From: MedAcidi-G1 sp000817085 | GTDB taxonomy: Bacteria; Actinomycetota; Acidimicrobiia; Acidimicrobiales; MedAcidi-G1 | Direction of reading: 5' to 3' | Assembly: GCA_045568635.1 (NCBI GenBank) | Contig: JBJLAO010000004.1 | Location: 1 to 64,000, forward strand | Length of the DNA stretch: 64,000 nucleotides | Shown here: one piece after another, positions 61,203 to 64,000 of the stretch | How positions within the stretch are numbered: position 1 is the first letter of the stretch | Layout: every line of letters begins with the position of its first letter | Position numbers and translations under genes: made by a program | Notes under the pieces: model-generated | What the model saw: the letters and a program-made list of their open reading frames with translations, nothing else | Database searches by the model: none | Told to the model about the DNA's origin: nothing

Positions 61203-62654
61203 ATGAGTTCATATTTACTTGATAAAGAAAGTGAAGAACTGCTTATTGCAGTTATAAAAAATGACTGCCCTACCTGCCAACTCTTAATACCAACACTTGA
61301 TAATTTGGGAAAAGCAGGGAAAGTAACTGTAGTGCTGCAGGATGAAATAGATTTCCCATCCGAAGCTGACTGGGTGATAGACGATAAAGAGTTAGAAGTA
61401 AGTTGGAACTTGAATCTTGACTCTGTTCCCACTCTTTTACATTTCAAAAATGGTAGAGAGATGGAGAGAACTGTCGGATGGTCGCGAGAAGAATGGCGTA
61501 AAATCACTGGAGATTCGACTCTCGGTGATGACCTTCCCGAATTCAAGCCCGGTTGAGGTTCCCTCACAGTTGAACCCGGGCGGATCGACCAACTCAAATC
61601 CAAATTTGAAGATTTAGAATTCAGTTCAAGGCAAGTACAAATCGCTGCTCAAGAAGATACTTACGAAGCCATGTTTGAACGGTCATGGACAGATGGTCTA
61701 CCTGTAGTTCCACCAACTACTGAAAGAGTTAGAAAGATGCTTGAGGGAACGACTAGACCAGCTGATGAGATAGTTGTTTCGGTCCCTCCTAATTTGATCG
61801 AGTGCACTATCGAAAAGATTGCAATAAATGCTGTTATGGCTGGCTGCAGACCTGAATTCTTGCCAGTGGTTATAGCTGCTCTTGAGACTATCTGCACTGA
61901 TGAATTCAATATGCACGGAGTCTTAGCGACAACTATGTCAGTCGGCCCGATTTTTGTCGTCAATGGTCCTATAACCCTTGATATAGGTATGAATTCCGGA
62001 ATAAATGTTTTAGGGCACGGAAATAGAGCAAACAGCACTATTGGTAGAGCCGTTCAATTGGTGATTCACAATGTTGGTGGAGGTGGACCTGGGGGTGTGG
62101 ATCGCTCAACTTTAGGTCATATGGGTAAACAAGGTTTCTGTTTTTCCGAGAATGAATTCTCTTCACCCTGGCCTTCACTTGCTGAAAGCCGCGGATACAA
62201 CTCGTCACAAAATGTAATAACTGCTTTCACAGGTGAAGGCCCACGACTGGTAATGGATCAGAAAAGCAGAAAACCTGACTCACTCATACGTACACTTGCT
62301 GAGCATTTAATTTCAACTACCTCATCTAGAGTCGTTGTAGGCATGGATGCAATGCTTGTCTTATCACCTGAGCACGCTGCTCGATTCCACGAAGCGGGGT
62401 GGAGCAAGGAACGTTTTTTAGAAGAAATCACTGAGATGATGATGATCGATGTAGACAATATAATTGCAGGATCAAATGGCATCGAAGAAGGACTTCCAGC
62501 AGCTATGAAAGGAATGACCCTTCCGAAATTTAGACCCGATGGTCTATTACTTGTCCAGGCTGGAGGTGCTGCAGGACTATTTTCGGCAATAATTGGAGGG
62601 TGGCTTAATGGCCCCCCCGGAAGTGAACCTATTAGTAAGGAGATTTTACTGTGA
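61203..62654 (+). CDS. Putative selenoprotein: thioredoxin-like domain, in-frame UGA, large conserved domain
   Basis: Read through one in-frame TGA (61554-61556) this is a 483-residue protein with Sec at residue 118. Residues 1-110 are thioredoxin-like: redox pair KNDCPTCQ (Cys22, Cys25) and cis-Pro loop LDSVPTLLHF. Then EFKPG-U-GSLTVEPG. From about 155 on comes MFERSWTDGLPVVPPTTERV and a large domain I do not recognise (AGCRPEFLPVVIAAL, GGGGPGGVDRSTLGHMGKQG, VQAGGAAGLFSAI). Both halves share one frame with no other stop in the 38 codons between the TGA and ATG 61671, and that ATG has no ribosome binding site. An SECIS-like hairpin follows the TGA. If UGA is a plain stop, these are two genes, 61203-61556 and 61671-62654. 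The stop overlaps the next start (GTGA). Confidence 0.72.
61554..61589 (+). promoter_or_regulatory. Candidate bacterial SECIS downstream of UGA (gene 1)
   Basis: The UGA (61554-61556) is followed by a hairpin: GTTGA (61569-61573) pairs with TCGAC (61585-61589, one G-U), an A-A mismatch follows (61574/61584), then CC (61575-61576) pairs with GG (61582-61583). The apical loop is CGGGC (61577-61581), starting 20 nt after the UGA and rich in G, as bSECIS elements require. A competing lower helix (61547-61552 with 61576-61581) would enclose the UGA. Confidence 0.55.
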
Positions 62655-63172
62655 CGAATGAAAAAGTTCTTCTGGATCCAACTTCTGAGAGCACCCCTTC
62701 GGAAAGAAGTCTTTCAGAAAGACCCGAAACTATGGCCGGTCTGACAGTCGGGTTGTTAGATATTTCAAAAGGGCGTGGAGATATTTTTTTAAATCGCCTT
62801 GAGGAAAAGTTCTCTGATACTGGAATAAAAATACTTAGGTTTGAGAAACCTACTTTTACTAAACCCGCACCCATTGACCTACGTCATGAGATCGCTAGCA
62901 AATGCGACGCCGTGATTGAAGCTTTAGCTGATTGAGGTTCTTGCACGACATGCAGTGTGCATGACATAGACGATATTGAAAGAAGAGGAATACCTGCAGT
63001 CATGATTGCTTCTACCCCTTTCGAAGATGCAGCTCAAAAACAAGCTGACGCTCTTGGATTAGATGTCGCGCGAGTATTTGTTCCTCATCCCATTCAAGAC
63101 AGAACCGACGAAGAAATGCGTGAGCTTGCCGACCTAGTATTTGAAAAAGTTTTGGGCACTCTGATCAGATGA
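62651..63172 (+). CDS. UGSC-family selenoprotein
   Basis: Read through one in-frame TGA (62933-62935) this is a 173-residue protein with Sec95 in the motif ALAD-UGSC-TTCSVHD (Sec95, Cys98, Cys101). Before it: TVGLLDISKGRGDIFLNRL and FEKPTFTKPAP; after it: ERRGIPAVMIASTPFEDAA and LDVARVFVPHPIQDRTDEEM. This is the UGSC-containing family, which surveys of marine microbial selenoproteomes recognise and which also has Cys forms; its function is unknown. A SECIS-like hairpin follows the TGA. The start is GTG 62651, overlapping the previous stop. The stop overlaps the next ATG (ATGA). Without readthrough each piece (94 and about 71 residues) would be a fragment. Confidence 0.85.
62933..62965 (+). 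promoter_or_regulatory. Candidate bacterial SECIS downstream of UGA (UGSC gene)
   Basis: CATGCA (62949-62954) pairs perfectly with TGCATG (62958-62963), closing a three-base loop GTG (62955-62957). A G-C pair (62947/62965) lies beyond an A-A mismatch (62948/62964). The loop starts 19 nt after the UGA, which fits the bSECIS spacing. The bases around the UGA, TTGAGGTTC, are identical to those of the first gene. Confidence 0.6.
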
Positions 63173-64000
63173 CAAAGAACGTCGCAGTAGCGCCGGATAC
63201 AAGACCGGAGATGTACAAAATGATGTGCGATGCGGTGAAACGTTCTGGTGCAACACTAACCGATGTGAAAGATGCCGAAGGTTTAGTTTGGGCGGACCCT
63301 GCAAGACCGGAACTCTTTCCTGAAATAGTGGAAAAGGCAGCCTCGCTTCAATGGATACAACTTCCTTACGCTGGAATCGAACCTTTTGCCGAAAATCTAG
63401 ACCCCAAATGGCTCTGGACATGCGGCAAGGGTGTTTACGCCCCTGCTGTAGCTGAAACAGTCCTCGCACTCGCATTGTCTTTATCGAAAAATTTACACGA
63501 ATACGCAAGAGCAAACGAATGGTCCGGACCAGTTGGTCGTTACCTACAGGGTTCAAATGTGACCATTCTAGGAGGAGGTGGTATAACCGTTGAGCTATTG
63601 CCTCTTCTTGCTCCATTTAATTGTGTCACTACGGTCATTAGGAAAAAGGCTGAGAATCTGCCGGGTGCAACTTTCACGTACACGCCTGAACGACTTGGCG
63701 AAGTTTTAGAAACAACTGACTTATTGATTCTTGCTTTAGCTTTAACAGAAGAAACTAAAGGCATTATCGACAAAAAAGCTCTAGATTTAATGCCTTCTCA
63801 TTCTCACATAGTCAATGTCGCTAGAGGTCAGCACATTGTGACTAACGATTTAATTAAAGCCCTCAAAGAAGGAAAAATTGCCGGAGCAGCTTTAGACGTT
63901 ACCGACCCTGAACCTCTACCTGCAGATAATCCGCTCTGGTCAGATCCGCGCTGCCTCATTACACCTCATATCGGTAATACTCCAGAAATGGGTTTAAAGC
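63169..64000 (+). CDS. D-isomer-specific 2-hydroxyacid dehydrogenase (3' end off window)
   Basis: ATG 63169 opens 277 complete codons to the window edge without a stop. Seen: an N-terminal substrate domain (LQWIQLPYAGIEPFAE), a nucleotide fold with VTILGGGGITVELL instead of the usual G-x-G-x-x-G, the catalytic Arg in IVNVARGQHIV, the Glu in DVTDPEPLPADNP, and the His in LITPHIGNTPEMG. These three form the catalytic set, so it should be an active NAD(P)-dependent enzyme. The start overlaps the UGSC stop by 4 bases, which points to translational coupling. The substrate is unknown. Confidence 0.88.
   Translation, partial: MTKNVAVAPDTRPEMYKMMCDAVKRSGATLTDVKDAEGLVWADPARPELFPEIVEKAASLQWIQLPYAGIEPFAENLDPKWLWTCGKGVYAPAVAETVLALALSLSKNLHEYARANEWSGPVGRYLQGSNVTILGGGGITVELLPLLAPFNCVTTVIRKKAENLPGATFTYTPERLGEVLETTDLLILALALTEETKGIIDKKALDLMPSHSHIVNVARGQHIVTNDLIKALKEGKIAGAALDVTDPEPLPADNPLWSDPRCLITPHIGNTPEMGLK

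Noticed and set aside
61203..63172. UGA reassigned to an amino acid in the whole genome, or sequencing errors
   Set aside because: Many genes in the window end in TGA at the right family length (e.g. dnaJ, gcvH), so the code is standard. Two errors giving the same base in the same U-G-S context, each with a matching hairpin, are unlikely.

Overview
The window looks like a chromosome segment of a free-living, probably marine, AT-rich actinobacterium, most likely class Acidimicrobiia. The reasons are: an actinobacterial block pgsA-gcvH-garA-ftsR-hpt-DUF151-merR like the mycobacterial Rv1822-Rv1830 neighbourhood, a BldD-type regulator, a mycothione reductase, an F420-type LLM oxidoreductase, and Thr-rich lipoproteins. 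The class-level call is inference. Coding density is very high, many genes overlap by a few bases, and no phage, IS element or CRISPR array is visible.

Layout. 1-6.9 kb: a partial repeat-rich lipoprotein, an MDR oxidoreductase with an intrinsic terminator, tRNA-Val, an inositol-phosphatase-like enzyme, a YHYH-domain lipoprotein, and two nitroreductases (one fused to an SRPBCC domain) flanking an EthD gene. 6.9-12.9 kb: housekeeping rsmE, dnaJ, hrcA, lepA, rpsT, holA. 12.9-23.9 kb: a catabolic-looking cluster with a Baeyer-Villiger-type monooxygenase, two SDRs, three acyl-CoA dehydrogenases (two looking like a catalytic/non-catalytic pair), mycothione reductase and an acyl-CoA synthetase. 24-30.7 kb: aroC, a class II aldolase, the pgsA-to-merR block and a HIT protein. 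30.7-36.9 kb: membrane proteins, a LysM-plus-binding-protein lipoprotein, and a methyltransferase/Rieske pair. 36.9-43 kb: ftsX, ftsE, prfB, secA and a BldD-like gene. 43-47 kb: a new 51-residue membrane protein, an alcohol dehydrogenase, tRNA-CAT, a GT2-GtrA protein, a fatty-acid-hydroxylase-family protein and tRNA-Asn. 47-58.3 kb: dnaG, a PPDK-like protein without its ATP-grasp half, glyS, recO, uppS, era, a CBS protein, ybeY, phoH and sufB. 58.4-61.1 kb: a hydrolase, an LLM oxidoreductase, a gamma carbonic anhydrase and a flavin reductase.

The most notable locus is at the right end (61203-64000, plus strand). Three genes overlap by 4 bases each and look like one translationally coupled operon. 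The first two each contain an in-frame UGA that splits what otherwise reads as one continuous protein. The second has the U-G-S-C motif of the UGSC selenoprotein family. The first joins a CPTC thioredoxin-like domain through U-G-S to a large domain I do not recognise. Both UGAs sit in the identical context TTGAGGTTC, and both are followed by a hairpin whose apical loop lies about 20 nt downstream, as expected for a bacterial SECIS. The third gene is a D-2-hydroxyacid dehydrogenase cut by the window edge. I read this as a two-selenoprotein redox operon of unknown function. Selenocysteine insertion itself is inferred, because no sel genes are in the window.
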